Made by a program: the position numbers and the translations under genes
NCBI GenBank assembly: GCA_029959615.1
Contig: JASCOD010000005.1
Location: forward strand, 186,001 to 250,000
From: Flavobacteriaceae bacterium PS02338
GTDB taxonomy: Bacteria > Bacteroidota > Bacteroidia > Sphingobacteriales > Sphingobacteriaceae
Length of the DNA stretch: 64,000 nt
Direction: 5' to 3'
The notes under the pieces: generated by a model
What the model was told of the DNA's origin: nothing
Database searches by the model: none
What the model saw: only the letters and a program-made list of their open reading frames with translations
Part shown: in pieces, positions 37,423 through 47,292 of the stretch
Layout of the letters: every line of letters begins with the position of its first letter
Position numbering within the stretch: position 1 is the first letter of the stretch

Positions 37423-40416
37423 TTAAAAATTAACATTAAGTCCCAATTGATAATTTATCGTTGCTGGATTATCCAATATCTCTGGATCGATACCTTTATG
37501 ATCTCTCACATAGGGAGAAAACACAAATGGATTGGTCACGTTTAAATAGAACCTCAATGATTTGGCTCCGATTTTGGAAACTGCCAAATTTGATAATGTA
37601 TAACCTAAGTTAATATTTCTGATACGCACAAATGACCCATCAAAATACTTCATCGTACCCCTATAGAGAACGGCACCTGGGCCCTGACCGGCGATAGGTT
37701 GCGGATAGGCATTCGTTGGATTGGTTGGGGTCCAGTAATCAAGTGCAAGGTGGTTATATCGTCCGCCAAAAGCTACCGTATTTTGGTTATCATAAAGCGG
37801 GCTGCTGATTGTCTTATTCTGCACCCCAACTACAAACACAGCCAAGTCAAAACCTTTGAATGAAAAGTTATTGTTGAAACCAAAAGTAAACCTCGGATCT
37901 GCTGAACCAACTACAATCCTATCGGCTATGGTAACCTTGCCATCACCATCTTGGTCTTTTACCCTGATTTGTCCAACCCTTGAACCAAACAGCGCAGCTT
38001 GTGCTTGTTCGCCAGTTTGCCAAATACCTATCTTTTCATAATCAAAATATGAATTTATAGACTTTCCTATAAAGCGTCCCGCACCAATATCATCAACTTT
38101 ACCTAAAGCCAATTCTATAATTTCGCCTTTATTAATTGCCGCTGTGATATCCGTACTCCATTGAAAACCACTTTTAGATACTATATTTTGTGTAGACAAT
38201 GAAAAATCTATTCCTCTGTTACGCGTTGAACCGATATTTGTGGTAACACTTCCGAAACCTGTTGAAGGAGGCAAGGGAGCTGGCAGTAACAAGTCTGTTG
38301 TATTAGTTTGATAAACATCAATCGAGCCACTGATCCGCTGGTTAAGGAAACCAAAGTCTACCGCAACATTTGCAGTTGTCGAGGTTTCCCATTTCAAGTT
38401 TTTATTAGGAACGTTTCCTGGTGCAAAGCCAAAGGCCGAAACGCCATCAAAATCATAAGGCGTGCGGACTAGTTGCGCTAAAGTCTGATAAGGTGTCACC
38501 GCCTCCTGACCAACAGAACCATAACCTAACCTTAATTTTAGGTTACTTAGAAAAGAAACATCCTTCAAGAACTTTTCTTCCGATATGTTATAGGCAAAGC
38601 CTGCCGAAGGGAAGAAGCTCCACTTGTTGCCTGGAGCAAATCGAGAAGACCCGTCTGCTCTACCCGTTAAGGTTAGTGAGTATCGACCATCAAAAGCATA
38701 ATTGATTCTTCCCATATAAGACAGGATATTCCATCTTGTATATCCACTACCTACACCGACAATGGTACCTGCCGATCCCAAATTATGATAAGTTGTTGTC
38801 TCTACCGGTAAATCTCTCACGGATATGTTTGAGCTTTCATTAACTCTTTCTTGAATGCCATATAAAGCGGTTACATTTAACTTATGCTTTTTCTTAAAAA
38901 CCTTATCATAAGTTAACTGGTTATCCAGCGCATAAGAAAACCAAAAACCTTCAGAAGTGCTTGCGGTTGGACTAACACCTACGCTAACAGATGTAGAATT
39001 AAAACTACCACCACGCGTATTACGTAGGTCTGGGCCGAAATTCACTCTATACTTAAGCCCGGATATGATTTCTGCTTCGGCAAAAAAACTGCCCAATAAT
39101 CTTGTTCTATTTTCTAAATTAACAAATTTCTTTCCTTGGGTTGCTAGCAACGGATTTGGCATTGCTGGATCATTAATTGGATAAATTGCAAACTTTCCTT
39201 CATTATCATAAGGTTGTCCCAAAGGCGAAGTGATTAAAGCACCGGCATAAGGATTATAGTTCGCTCCATCAACCTGTGAATAAGAACCCAATAGGGACAT
39301 GCCCAATTTTATTCGCTTACCCAGATTTTGATCTATATTGATACGAGCAGTATAACGTTTATAATTCTGTCCTATCAGGTACCCTTCGTCATCAAAATAG
39401 CCCAAAGAAAGATTTACTTTGGTTTTTTCCGTTCCACTAGAAATACCCAATTCATGGCTTTGGGTATGACCTTTCTTAATGATCAGATCCTGCCAATCGG
39501 TATAACGACCAAGCGCAATGGATTCTCGCTCTATAGGGTCCTTAAATAAAAGGAGTTCATCTGTTACTGGAGGCGTAAGGGCTGCATTAGCATCACGCAC
39601 AAATTTCACAAATTCCTCTCCATTAAATATGTCAGCACGACGAACCACTTCAGTTATGCCATAATAGGCATTGTATCTTACGTCGGTCTGTCCTATCTTA
39701 CCCCTAGCAGTGGTCACCAAAATAACGCCATTTGCACCCCTAGAGCCATAAATAGCCGTTGCAGAAGCATCTTTCAAAACTTCAATGGATACTACGTCGC
39801 TTGGATTAAAATCCGTAATCGCATCATTGACCGGTATCCCATCGACTACGTATAACGGATCATTACCCGCGGATAAAGACCTATTACCCCTAATTCTTAT
39901 ACTGGGTGTAGTACCTGGCTTGTTGGCTCCCGCAGTAACGTAAGCGCCCGGAATCCTACCTTCTATCATTTGAGAAATATTGGTAACAGGAACCTCCCTC
40001 AATGTCTTTTCCTTGATGGAAGAAATAGATCCAGTAACATCTCTTTTCGATTGTGTACCATAGCCTACTACCATTATCGCATCCAAACTACTGGCATCTT
40101 CATCGAGAGTAATATTAATTGTATTACGCCCATTTACTAAAGCTTCTTTGGGTTTCATCCCCAAAAAGGTAAAAACAAGCACTGCTGACTGATTTGGCAC
40201 ATTGATAGAATAGTTTCCTTCTGCGTTGCTTAGGGCTCCAGTCTGAGATCCCTTGACTTTTACGCTGACCCCAACTAAGGGTCCACCATTGGCATCGATA
40301 ACTTTCCCTGTTACCGTAGCGTTTTGGGCATGACCCAAGGTGTAGCAAAGCATAAGAAACAGGAGTAGACCCTGCTTACACCCATCCACAACAAATTGTG
40401 TAATTCTTTTTTTCAT
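37423..40416 (-). CDS. SusC/RagA TonB-dependent receptor of the utilisation locus
   Basis: 997 residues. Signal peptide (about 1-30), carboxypeptidase-like domain (TVTGKVIDANGGPLVGVSV, about 33-110), TonB-box-like MVVGYGTQ, a plug with RIRGNRSLSAGNDPLYVVDG and DASATAIYGSRGANGV, and a barrel ending in the aromatic ...QLGLNVNF. No STN domain is present, so induction is not by ECF/FecR. It imports the oligosaccharides made by the surface PL8 lyases, with the SusD downstream. It heads the long minus-strand operon to 18412. Confidence 0.94.
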   Translation of the reverse strand: MKKRITQFVVDGCKQGLLLFLMLCYTLGHAQNATVTGKVIDANGGPLVGVSVKVKGSQTGALSNAEGNYSINVPNQSAVLVFTFLGMKPKEALVNGRNTINITLDEDASSLDAIMVVGYGTQSKRDVTGSISSIKEKTLREVPVTNISQMIEGRIPGAYVTAGANKPGTTPSIRIRGNRSLSAGNDPLYVVDGIPVNDAITDFNPSDVVSIEVLKDASATAIYGSRGANGVILVTTARGKIGQTDVRYNAYYGITEVVRRADIFNGEEFVKFVRDANAALTPPVTDELLLFKDPIERESIALGRYTDWQDLIIKKGHTQSHELGISSGTEKTKVNLSLGYFDDEGYLIGQNYKRYTARINIDQNLGKRIKLGMSLLGSYSQVDGANYNPYAGALITSPLGQPYDNEGKFAIYPINDPAMPNPLLATQGKKFVNLENRTRLLGSFFAEAEIISGLKYRVNFGPDLRNTRGGSFNSTSVSVGVSPTASTSEGFWFSYALDNQLTYDKVFKKKHKLNVTALYGIQERVNESSNISVRDLPVETTTYHNLGSAGTIVGVGSGYTRWNILSYMGRINYAFDGRYSLTLTGRADGSSRFAPGNKWSFFPSAGFAYNISEEKFLKDVSFLSNLKLRLGYGSVGQEAVTPYQTLAQLVRTPYDFDGVSAFGFAPGNVPNKNLKWETSTTANVAVDFGFLNQRISGSIDVYQTNTTDLLLPAPLPPSTGFGSVTTNIGSTRNRGIDFSLSTQNIVSKSGFQWSTDITAAINKGEIIELALGKVDDIGAGRFIGKSINSYFDYEKIGIWQTGEQAQAALFGSRVGQIRVKDQDGDGKVTIADRIVVGSADPRFTFGFNNNFSFKGFDLAVFVVGVQNKTISSPLYDNQNTVAFGGRYNHLALDYWTPTNPTNAYPQPIAGQGPGAVLYRGTMKYFDGSFVRIRNINLGYTLSNLAVSKIGAKSLRFYLNVTNPFVFSPYVRDHKGIDPEILDNPATINYQLGLNVNF

Positions 40417-40514
40417 AATGTTTATACTTGGTTATTTAGGTTGTCACTAGAGAACAAAGGCACACTTTATCAAGTCTGCTACTCTTGTTTTCTCTGATGA
40501 TTTATTGGATAATT

Positions 40515-40522
40515 CAAACTTA
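40515..40522 (-). promoter_or_regulatory. Bacteroidota-type -7 box upstream of susC
   Basis: On the minus strand this reads TAAGTTTG, an exact TAnnTTTG match, about 100 bp upstream of the SusC ATG at 40416. No clear -33 TTG lies at the usual distance, which would fit an activator-dependent promoter. Confidence 0.5.
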
Positions 40523-40582
40523 GTTAAGAATCTATCTTTTTTATAATACGTTTTTAACGTTTTGAAGTACGAAAATATCAGT

Positions 40583-41770
40583 CTATACTGCCTTTTCCCT
40601 CATTCTCCTGATTAGTTCCAGAAAGGCTCTGCCATTATGGTACGGACATTTCCACAGACCAGCCTTGTATTGCCCAGGCATCAGCGAAAGGTCTTCATTT
40701 ATTCCCCAGAACCATTCGCCATTTTGGTGATCGATTAAATTCTCTTTGACAAACATCCAGCACTGGTCAAAACGGTCCTTATAGTCCTTTTCCCCAGTGA
40801 GCTGAAAGGCATTGTATAAGCCTACCAGCGCCTCAGCCTGTACCCACCAATGCTTTTCTGCATTCAGATGCTCTTTTTCTATCTCATAGTTTAGTCCGCC
40901 ATTACCATCAAAGCCTTTAATTGCTGCACCTACCATATCAACGGCGATCGCCCCAAAATGCTCTGCAAGCGATTTTTCTCCGATTTTTTCCGCTGCTTCC
41001 AATAAAAGCCATGAAGCCTCGATATCGTGTCCAAAGGAGATTGCCCCTGATTTGGATTGCCAGTTTTCATCAAAGAAGAGCTTAAGATGATGGGTGTGTC
41101 GATCGATGATTCGATGGCCGAATACCCCAAGCAGGTTTTCCAGCTGTCCGCGCAAACCTTCGTCAGGCCATATTCCATAGAGGTTACTATAAGCTTCCAG
41201 CACATGCAGGTGCGTATTCATCGTCTTTTTTTCATTGGCATCCTTTTCGCTCAACCGCTGGTCTTCCAAAGGAGACCAATCGCGAGAAAAGGCCTCGAAA
41301 TAGCCATATCTGACTGGATCAAAACTATGCTTTTCCAAATCTCCATATAGTGCCTTGGCCAGGCTTAGGGCTCGTTCATTCTGACTTGCCTTATAGAATT
41401 CAGCCAATCCATAAATAGCAAAGGCAATGGCATACACTTGTTTTTTGGTATCCTTCGGCATACCCTGCGCATCGACGGACCAATACACCCCACCAAATTC
41501 TCTATCGATAAAGTGATGGGAGAAATAGTCGTAGCTGCGCCTAGCCAGCTCAAGGTCTTCGGGTAAATGGCTGTAGTTATATGCCGAGGAGAAAAACCAG
41601 AGAATGCGGGCGTTCAGTACCGAACCTTTGTCGGCTTCCTCCACAATACTGTTGTCATTTTCCACCTGACCATAAAAGCCACCATTTTGGGTGTCTACCA
41701 TGACCGAAGACCAATAGCCAATAATATTGGAAAGTTCCTGCTCGAATTCCTGTATCAGACCTGATTTCAT
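40583..41770 (-). CDS. AGE-family epimerase, probable cellobiose/mannobiose 2-epimerase
   Basis: 395 residues, no signal peptide, cytoplasmic. This is an (alpha/alpha)6 barrel of the N-acylglucosamine 2-epimerase family. HHLKLFFDENW, SFGHDIEASWLLLEAAE and KHWWVQAEALVGLYNAF are the conserved histidine segments of cellobiose 2-epimerases, and GLWKCPYHNGRAFLEL closes the site. These enzymes convert the reducing glucose of beta-1,4-linked disaccharides to mannose or the reverse. With the GH130 phosphorylase 11 bp upstream in the same operon, the likely step is Man-Man to Man-Glc, as in known mannan pathways. Confidence 0.85.
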   Translation of the reverse strand: MKSGLIQEFEQELSNIIGYWSSVMVDTQNGGFYGQVENDNSIVEEADKGSVLNARILWFFSSAYNYSHLPEDLELARRSYDYFSHHFIDREFGGVYWSVDAQGMPKDTKKQVYAIAFAIYGLAEFYKASQNERALSLAKALYGDLEKHSFDPVRYGYFEAFSRDWSPLEDQRLSEKDANEKKTMNTHLHVLEAYSNLYGIWPDEGLRGQLENLLGVFGHRIIDRHTHHLKLFFDENWQSKSGAISFGHDIEASWLLLEAAEKIGEKSLAEHFGAIAVDMVGAAIKGFDGNGGLNYEIEKEHLNAEKHWWVQAEALVGLYNAFQLTGEKDYKDRFDQCWMFVKENLIDHQNGEWFWGINEDLSLMPGQYKAGLWKCPYHNGRAFLELIRRMREKAV

Positions 41771-41781
41771 ACCAATTACAC

Positions 41782-42993
41782 TTAAATATTGGCCGACATA
41801 GCCCTGCTATTACCATGGGGAACAGCGGCTTTGTTTCTGCCGATCAAACCAAGAATATTCCCTACAGATTTTGCAGAACTTAGACCGTCTTCTGGAGTAT
41901 TCATGACATAATCGACCAATTGGCCAACGGTGGAAGTGGCTACATGCATCCTAGTATCAGAAGAAGCGTAATAAATGAATACCTTACCTTCTGGATTTAC
42001 AATCCAACCGTTACAAAAAGCAACATTGGAAACATCGCCTATCCTTTCCTCCCCTTCAGGTGCCAGGAAATAACCACCTGGCCTATGCGTCACCTTTGTC
42101 AGGTCCTGAAGGTCTGTCATGAACATGTACAGTACATAGCGCAAGCCCGCTGCTGTATTTCTCACACCGTGAGCCAAATGCAACCAGCCTTTTTCGGTTT
42201 TTATAGGCGCTGGGCCTTGCCCGTTTTTCGCTTCATACACAGTGTGATATTCCTTTTTGTAAAGGATCTCTTCTTGAGTTATCACCGCATTTTCTATATT
42301 GTCGGCCAGACCGAAACCTATCCCTCCTCCTGATCCAGCTTCGATGAAGCTATCCTGGGGACGGGTATAGAATGCATATTTGCCATCTACGAATTCAGGG
42401 TGCAGGACTACGTTGCGCTGTTGGGGTGAGGGGGTAATAAGGTCGGCCAGACGTTCCCACTGCCGTAGATCCTTCGTACGCACAATACCACACTGGGCGA
42501 ATGCCGAAGTCTGGTCTCCCTCGGATGCCGACGGATCTCTTCTTTCTGTACAAAACAACCCATAAATCCAGCCATCCTCATGCTGCACCAGCCGCATGTC
42601 ATAGACATTGGTATCGGCTCCTTCCAATGAATCAAAGATTACAGGCTTGTCCCAGAATCTAAACCCGTCAATTCCATTATCACTTTCGGCAACAGCAAAA
42701 AACGACTTTCTATCTGCCCCTTCAACTCGGGCAACCAAAATGTACTTATTACCAAACTTAATTGCTCCCGCGTTGAACACCGCATTAACGCCGATGCGTT
42801 CCATAAAATATGGATTAGACTCCGAATCAAAGTCGTATTTCCATGTTAAAGGCACGTGAGCCGCCGTCAACACTGGATATCTATATCTGCTAAATATACC
42901 GTTTCCCTCGGCCTCAATCTGGTTTTCCCTACTCAATAATGCTTCTTGTGATTCCTGAAGCTGTTCCATGCGGTGTTTAAAAATGGATGTCAT
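41782..42993 (-). CDS. GH130 phosphorylase, probable 4-O-beta-D-mannosyl-D-glucose phosphorylase
   Basis: 403 residues, cytoplasmic. The five-bladed propeller pattern of GH130 is visible: FNAGAIKFGNKYILVARVEG, DTNVYDMRLVQHEDGWIYGLF with the catalytic Asp region, NVVLHPEFVDGKYAFYTRP and APIKTEKGWLHLAHGV. The last 90 residues (FIYYASSDTRMHVATST) match the GH130_1 type that acts on mannosyl-glucose. It splits Man-Glc with phosphate into mannose 1-phosphate and glucose. Its neighbours are a 2-epimerase and a GPH transporter. Confidence 0.87.
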   Translation of the reverse strand: MTSIFKHRMEQLQESQEALLSRENQIEAEGNGIFSRYRYPVLTAAHVPLTWKYDFDSESNPYFMERIGVNAVFNAGAIKFGNKYILVARVEGADRKSFFAVAESDNGIDGFRFWDKPVIFDSLEGADTNVYDMRLVQHEDGWIYGLFCTERRDPSASEGDQTSAFAQCGIVRTKDLRQWERLADLITPSPQQRNVVLHPEFVDGKYAFYTRPQDSFIEAGSGGGIGFGLADNIENAVITQEEILYKKEYHTVYEAKNGQGPAPIKTEKGWLHLAHGVRNTAAGLRYVLYMFMTDLQDLTKVTHRPGGYFLAPEGEERIGDVSNVAFCNGWIVNPEGKVFIYYASSDTRMHVATSTVGQLVDYVMNTPEDGLSSAKSVGNILGLIGRNKAAVPHGNSRAMSANI

Positions 42994-43052
42994 GCTTTAT
43001 TATATAAATTGATTATTATATATCCCAAATAAACTGATTTCTGTGACCAGAC

Positions 43053-44444
43053 CTATTTATCTTGATTTTTTCTTCTTTCCTGCAAGTCTTCCGTGATGGA
43101 AACCATCAAAGAATCGCTAAGCTTATAGCACATGATGAATACAGCTGACAGTAGCGCACCTGCTGCAGGTATAAAACTCAGCATCATCCTGATACCTGTC
43201 TTTGTTTCAACAGATTGGACCATATTAGCCTCAAATCCATAGATGGCAAGCAGCCACCCGGTAAGCGCCCCTCCCAGTGTCCAACCTAACTTTTGCGACA
43301 TAGAAGATGAAGAAAAGATCAATCCAGTGGCCCGGCGACCTGATTTCCATTCCGAATAATCTGCAATATCAGCATACATCGACCACAATAAAGGGAATAT
43401 ACTTCCGGCACAAATGCTGATCAAAAACTGAAAGACGAAAATCAATACAAGATCTGTTTCTTTAAAGGCATAGAATATACAGCTCAGCATCGTCGCAAAC
43501 AGCATCGCATAAAAAAATGTCTTCTTTTTACCAATCTTATCAGATAACGGCTTAGCCAAAATAACGCCTACAATGTTGGCAGCTTGTCCCAATACGAGAT
43601 AAAGCGTGCTATAGTTTACAACAACATTAAAACCTGGTAAGCTAAAAGCCTGTTGATCGGCAAAATAGTATTTAAAATAATAGATGGCCGAGCCATCCCT
43701 CAGCGAATTGAAAATCAATGTCGAGACACCAGCACCTAGAAGAACAAACCAAGGCTTATTGGTCGCCAAATTTTTCAGGTCTGTCCTCAACGAGGTCCTT
43801 TGTTCCTTAGGTGGGCTGACCCGCTCTCGTGTCCAGGCAAAAGTCAAATAAAACAATCCCACGGCGATTATGGCATAAACGCCCATCGTGGAAGTCCATC
43901 CACTTTTTACATCTCCCCCTGAATTTCCAAACCAGTCCACCAATGGTTCGGCGGTTGCCAATACTAAAATACTACCTGCAAAAGCAAAAATAAATCTAAA
44001 GGTGGACAGCGCGGTACGCTCCTTGATATTAGCTGTCATCACCCCCATCAGAGAAGCGTAGGGGACGTTAATTGCCGAATAGACCATCATCATCAGCGTG
44101 TAGGTGATATAGGCATAAACCATCTTTCCACTGATGCTAAGTTCCGGGGCTACGAAAGTCAACACACCTATCATTCCAAATGGCAATGCCATCCATAATA
44201 AATAGGGCCTAAACTTTCCCCATTTGGTATTTGTCATATCCGAAATGACCCCAATGATTGGATCAAGTGCGGTATCCCAGATACGGGTAACCAGAAACAT
44301 CGTACCCACGACAGCTGCTGATATCCCAAACACATCTGTATAATAGTAAAGGAGATAAACCGAAAATATTTTCCAGAACATGGAAGAAGCAAAGTCGCCA
44401 AATCCATACCCTATTTTTTCTTTTAGTGTTATTTTTTCGTCCAT
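43053..44444 (-). CDS. GPH-family sugar/cation symporter (MFS)
   Basis: 463 residues from the ATG at 44444; the longer frame begins with TTG. Twelve membrane helices are visible. LKEKIGYGFGDFASSMFW at the N-terminus, RIWDTALDPIIGVISDMTN after helix 2, and NVPYASLMGVMT are typical of the glycoside-pentoside-hexuronide:cation (MelB-like) family. It likely brings a disaccharide from periplasm to cytoplasm for the GH130 phosphorylase and 2-epimerase downstream. Confidence 0.88.
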   Translation of the reverse strand: MDEKITLKEKIGYGFGDFASSMFWKIFSVYLLYYYTDVFGISAAVVGTMFLVTRIWDTALDPIIGVISDMTNTKWGKFRPYLLWMALPFGMIGVLTFVAPELSISGKMVYAYITYTLMMMVYSAINVPYASLMGVMTANIKERTALSTFRFIFAFAGSILVLATAEPLVDWFGNSGGDVKSGWTSTMGVYAIIAVGLFYLTFAWTRERVSPPKEQRTSLRTDLKNLATNKPWFVLLGAGVSTLIFNSLRDGSAIYYFKYYFADQQAFSLPGFNVVVNYSTLYLVLGQAANIVGVILAKPLSDKIGKKKTFFYAMLFATMLSCIFYAFKETDLVLIFVFQFLISICAGSIFPLLWSMYADIADYSEWKSGRRATGLIFSSSSMSQKLGWTLGGALTGWLLAIYGFEANMVQSVETKTGIRMMLSFIPAAGALLSAVFIMCYKLSDSLMVSITEDLQERRKNQDK

Positions 44445-44604
44445 AAGCTGTCTGGTCAATAGTATATTGGTTTGAACACGCCGTAGTTCCTATTTCACAA
44501 AACAACTAACGGAATTCAAAAATAGTCCTATTGGAAAGATGCAACCAGTAGATTTTTATCAAACTATAATACAAAAACGCCGCTGCTCAATCCGCTAGAC
44601 GGTA

Positions 44605-45474
44605 TTAGATAAACACCCTTGTTCCAGAGTAATTATCTCGGAATTCCTTGGGAGTTGTATTTTTTTTTCGCTTGAAAACCCGGTTGAAGTTGGATATGTT
44701 ATTAAAACCACAACTGTAAGCAATCTCCGATATCGTCGTAGTGGTATCGATGAGCAGCCTGCTAGCGTGTGCTACCCGTATCTCATTCAAACTGTCTATG
44801 AAGGTCTTGCCCGTACGCTTTTTTATAAAACGGCTAAAGGACACTTCTGGCATGTTGGTGAGCTTAGCTACATCCGAAAGCTTTACTTCCTGGCTATAAT
44901 TTAGGTTAAGATAATTGAATACCTTCTCGATTCTTCTGCTGTTATAGTTGGAATTTTCATTGTTGAAAGCAGCATCCGAAAGGGTCAACATATTCCTTGA
45001 AATAGAAAGGTCATGAAGGATGGAGAACAGTTCGAGAATCGAATCGAAACCGCTCTTTTGGCTTAAACCGAGAATCCGCGGTTTAACGGCTTTAATGGTC
45101 TCTTCCGAAAAGGCGATTCCTTTTTTTGATCTTTCAAAGAAATTCCGCATGAAACTTAACTGGTTCCGGCCCAACATGGTATCATCCAAAAGATCCTTAT
45201 GGAACTGAATGGTGACTTCCTTGATCTCAGCAGACTTACACTCGTGTGTAAACCATGCATGGCTGAGGTTAGGTCCCAAGAAAACCAGTTCCAAATCATC
45301 AATGACATGGATATGGTTGCCCACGATCCTTTTGGCATTTTTCGCATTTATAATCAGGTTAAGCTCATACTCATCATGGTAATGCAACGGAAAGTCGAAC
45401 TGCTTCTTAGTCCTGGAAAATAGGGTAAAGCAGTCGTACTGGGTCAACGGCGTAATTTCTCTCTGTGTATTCAT
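44605..45474 (-). CDS. AraC-family transcription regulator
   Basis: 289 residues from the ATG at 45474; the longer frame adds 42 residues outside any domain. The N-terminal half is a cupin sugar-sensing domain (FPLHYHDEYELNLIINA). The C-terminal two helix-turn-helix motifs are KLSDVAKLTNMPEVSFSRFIKKRTG and ISEIAYSCGFNNISNFNRVFKR. It heads the minus-strand group of regulator, GPH symporter, GH130 and 2-epimerase and probably senses a sugar of that pathway, perhaps also controlling the SusCD operon. An operator shared with the rhamnose operon lies 450 bp upstream. Confidence 0.9.
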   Translation of the reverse strand: MNTQREITPLTQYDCFTLFSRTKKQFDFPLHYHDEYELNLIINAKNAKRIVGNHIHVIDDLELVFLGPNLSHAWFTHECKSAEIKEVTIQFHKDLLDDTMLGRNQLSFMRNFFERSKKGIAFSEETIKAVKPRILGLSQKSGFDSILELFSILHDLSISRNMLTLSDAAFNNENSNYNSRRIEKVFNYLNLNYSQEVKLSDVAKLTNMPEVSFSRFIKKRTGKTFIDSLNEIRVAHASRLLIDTTTTISEIAYSCGFNNISNFNRVFKRKKNTTPKEFRDNYSGTRVFI

Positions 45475-46004
45475 AAGCTGATTATTTATTCCTATCCGAA
45501 TCGACCGAAGATATCCGCAACAATAAACAACGAGGCAAATAAAGCGGAGAGCGTAAACCCTCCTGCTCTTCAAACCAAATGAACTGCATGGCAAACGCAC
45601 CAGCAGATATCTTTCTTAAACTATCATTATTGACGTAAGCGTTTATCGATGAACCCTTTTCCTTATGATCAATTATGTACTTCATTTTCAAAATGTCTAC
45701 CATAAAAACCTTGCTGATTTTTTTAGCGGCCATAGCTATACTATTGTCAGAAAAAAAAGCGCTAAGCCTCCATGAGGTAGGCTGGCAGTATAGACCAGTA
45801 AATTTTATTATCGGAATGCTAAAAAAGCTGATGTTGAAAAATCCGACAGATTGAAAAAAAACTCCCATACGATGTAGATACCTGTTTATGATTTGGTCTA
45901 CTAATTTAAAGATACCCCATCATGCAACTGTCATGTACTGTCATGCAAACAAGAAAACAATAGTTACGGGAAATATTTTTTCTCTTTTACCCACCGTGCT
46001 CAAA
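45475..46004. other. Gap upstream of the AraC gene holding an operator copy
   Basis: 530 bp between the AraC start and the stop of the SurA-like gene. A minus-strand frame of 128 codons (45868-45482) ends eight bases before the AraC ATG but has no recognisable domain; it could be a leader or chance. The notable part is the direct repeat at 45928-45945 with flanks like those at rhaT. Confidence 0.6.
45928..45945. promoter_or_regulatory. Operator candidate, copy 1 (upstream of the AraC/Man-Glc operon)
   Basis: Two CTGTCATG octamers are spaced by TA, a 10-bp period that puts both on one face of the helix. A near copy (one mismatch) lies at 56913-56930 between rhaT and the GntR gene. The flanks are also similar: on the minus strand both continue to a TTAG..GACCAAAT segment about 30-40 bp further. 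This side would serve the AraC operon. Confidence 0.65.
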
Positions 46005-47216
46005 TTAGAAATTCACGACTGGTTTAAATTTATTCCTGGCTTCCGAAATCAGCTCGTTTTTAAGCTGAGATTGCAGCTTCTCTTTTACATTATCAGCTCC
46101 GACAAGCTTAGGCTCTATCATCTTTCGACAATACTCATCGAAAATAAGCTTATTACGAAAGCGATTTTTTCTAAAAACAAAATCGCTTCCCCCGGTAAAA
46201 CCTAATGCTTCCGCTTCGCTGTAAAGTTGTTCCGCTACAACAATTGAGATTAAAAAATCATACAAATGCTGCAATGTTGCCAGCTTTTGTTTAAATGGTA
46301 CATGGTTATAATAATCCAAAAAGTTCAATATGCTAACTTTGAACTTACGATTATTGACCCGATAAGTCAATAAATCATCACTCGCTATTGAAAAATAGTG
46401 CTCTTGTTTCAAAAGCCCAGATTCATATTCACGCCACAACCTTTTTATTTTCAAGCTATCAAATGTGATACCATGCTTTAAATCTTCAACATAGTTATGG
46501 TTGGCAAGAATCTGATGGTGTATCTTAAGCGTCTTTTCTATTTTATCTTTTTCCAAATCATAAGTCCGCTGCTCATTTTTTGTAATTGCCCTAACCTTTA
46601 AGAGATAATGACCAGAGCTAGAGTTTACCGGACCAGAAACTTCTCCGTCTTTCATATCCCAAACCCCTTCAAAGGCGAACTTTGATACTGGCCATATCAA
46701 TGTAATCTGCTTTAGCATCGATTTCAGATCTGGGTTAGTAAAAGCACACTTCCCCTCTGCAGCAAGAAACTCTTTTAACTTTTCTGCTGTATCGAACTGA
46801 AAATAGTCGATATCATATTTAATCTCTCTTTTTTTATATGCATCAAGGGATTCCTGCTCAACGACTACCTTTCCGAACTTTGAAAGATAGAAAGACGAAC
46901 TGGGAAGCGAGATCATATATTTCGACATCACCTGAACTGCATTGCCTATATCTTTATTTACCAGACGCCTGTCATAGGCATCGGCGATTAATAACATACG
47001 ATCAATAAAGTTATTTTTCCAGAGCTGAAGGATATCCTTTTGTGGTTCAGCCCTATGTACTTTCCTGTATTCTACGATATACTCGTTAAGTAAAAAGTCA
47101 AATTCATTTTTAGATACAACGATGTCATTTACCTGTAGTGCTATTCCATTACTTTGACCATAAATGGGAAGGATTCTGATAAACAGACTAAAGATTAAAA
47201 ACAATATAATTCTCAT
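46005..47216 (-). CDS. SurA-like parvulin-type prolyl isomerase/chaperone
   Basis: 403 residues with a signal peptide (about 1-20), periplasmic. The N-terminal SurA-like part (VNDIVVSKNEFDFLLNEY, WKNNFIDRMLLIADAY) precedes one parvulin-like domain at about 130-215, seen as FEGVWDMKDGEVSGPVNSSSG and HYLLKVRAI. The C-terminal half is helical and charged. Such proteins help fold outer-membrane or secreted proteins. It lies 76 bp downstream of a small secreted protein gene of the same strand, which may be its client. It is shorter than E. coli SurA, with one rather than two rotamase domains. Confidence 0.75.
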   Translation of the reverse strand: MRIILFLIFSLFIRILPIYGQSNGIALQVNDIVVSKNEFDFLLNEYIVEYRKVHRAEPQKDILQLWKNNFIDRMLLIADAYDRRLVNKDIGNAVQVMSKYMISLPSSSFYLSKFGKVVVEQESLDAYKKREIKYDIDYFQFDTAEKLKEFLAAEGKCAFTNPDLKSMLKQITLIWPVSKFAFEGVWDMKDGEVSGPVNSSSGHYLLKVRAITKNEQRTYDLEKDKIEKTLKIHHQILANHNYVEDLKHGITFDSLKIKRLWREYESGLLKQEHYFSIASDDLLTYRVNNRKFKVSILNFLDYYNHVPFKQKLATLQHLYDFLISIVVAEQLYSEAEALGFTGGSDFVFRKNRFRNKLIFDEYCRKMIEPKLVGADNVKEKLQSQLKNELISEARNKFKPVVNF

Positions 47217-47292
47217 GGCCAGCTGTAATAAAACCAGGCAGCTTGAGCTGCCCGATTAGATATCATTCCAGAACTAAGTTAAATTGATACAA

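Noticed and set aside
45482..45868. Minus-strand frame of 128 codons upstream of the AraC gene
   Set aside because: No recognisable domain, and an odd mixture of hydrophobic and charged stretches. Kept only as a possible leader in the gap description.
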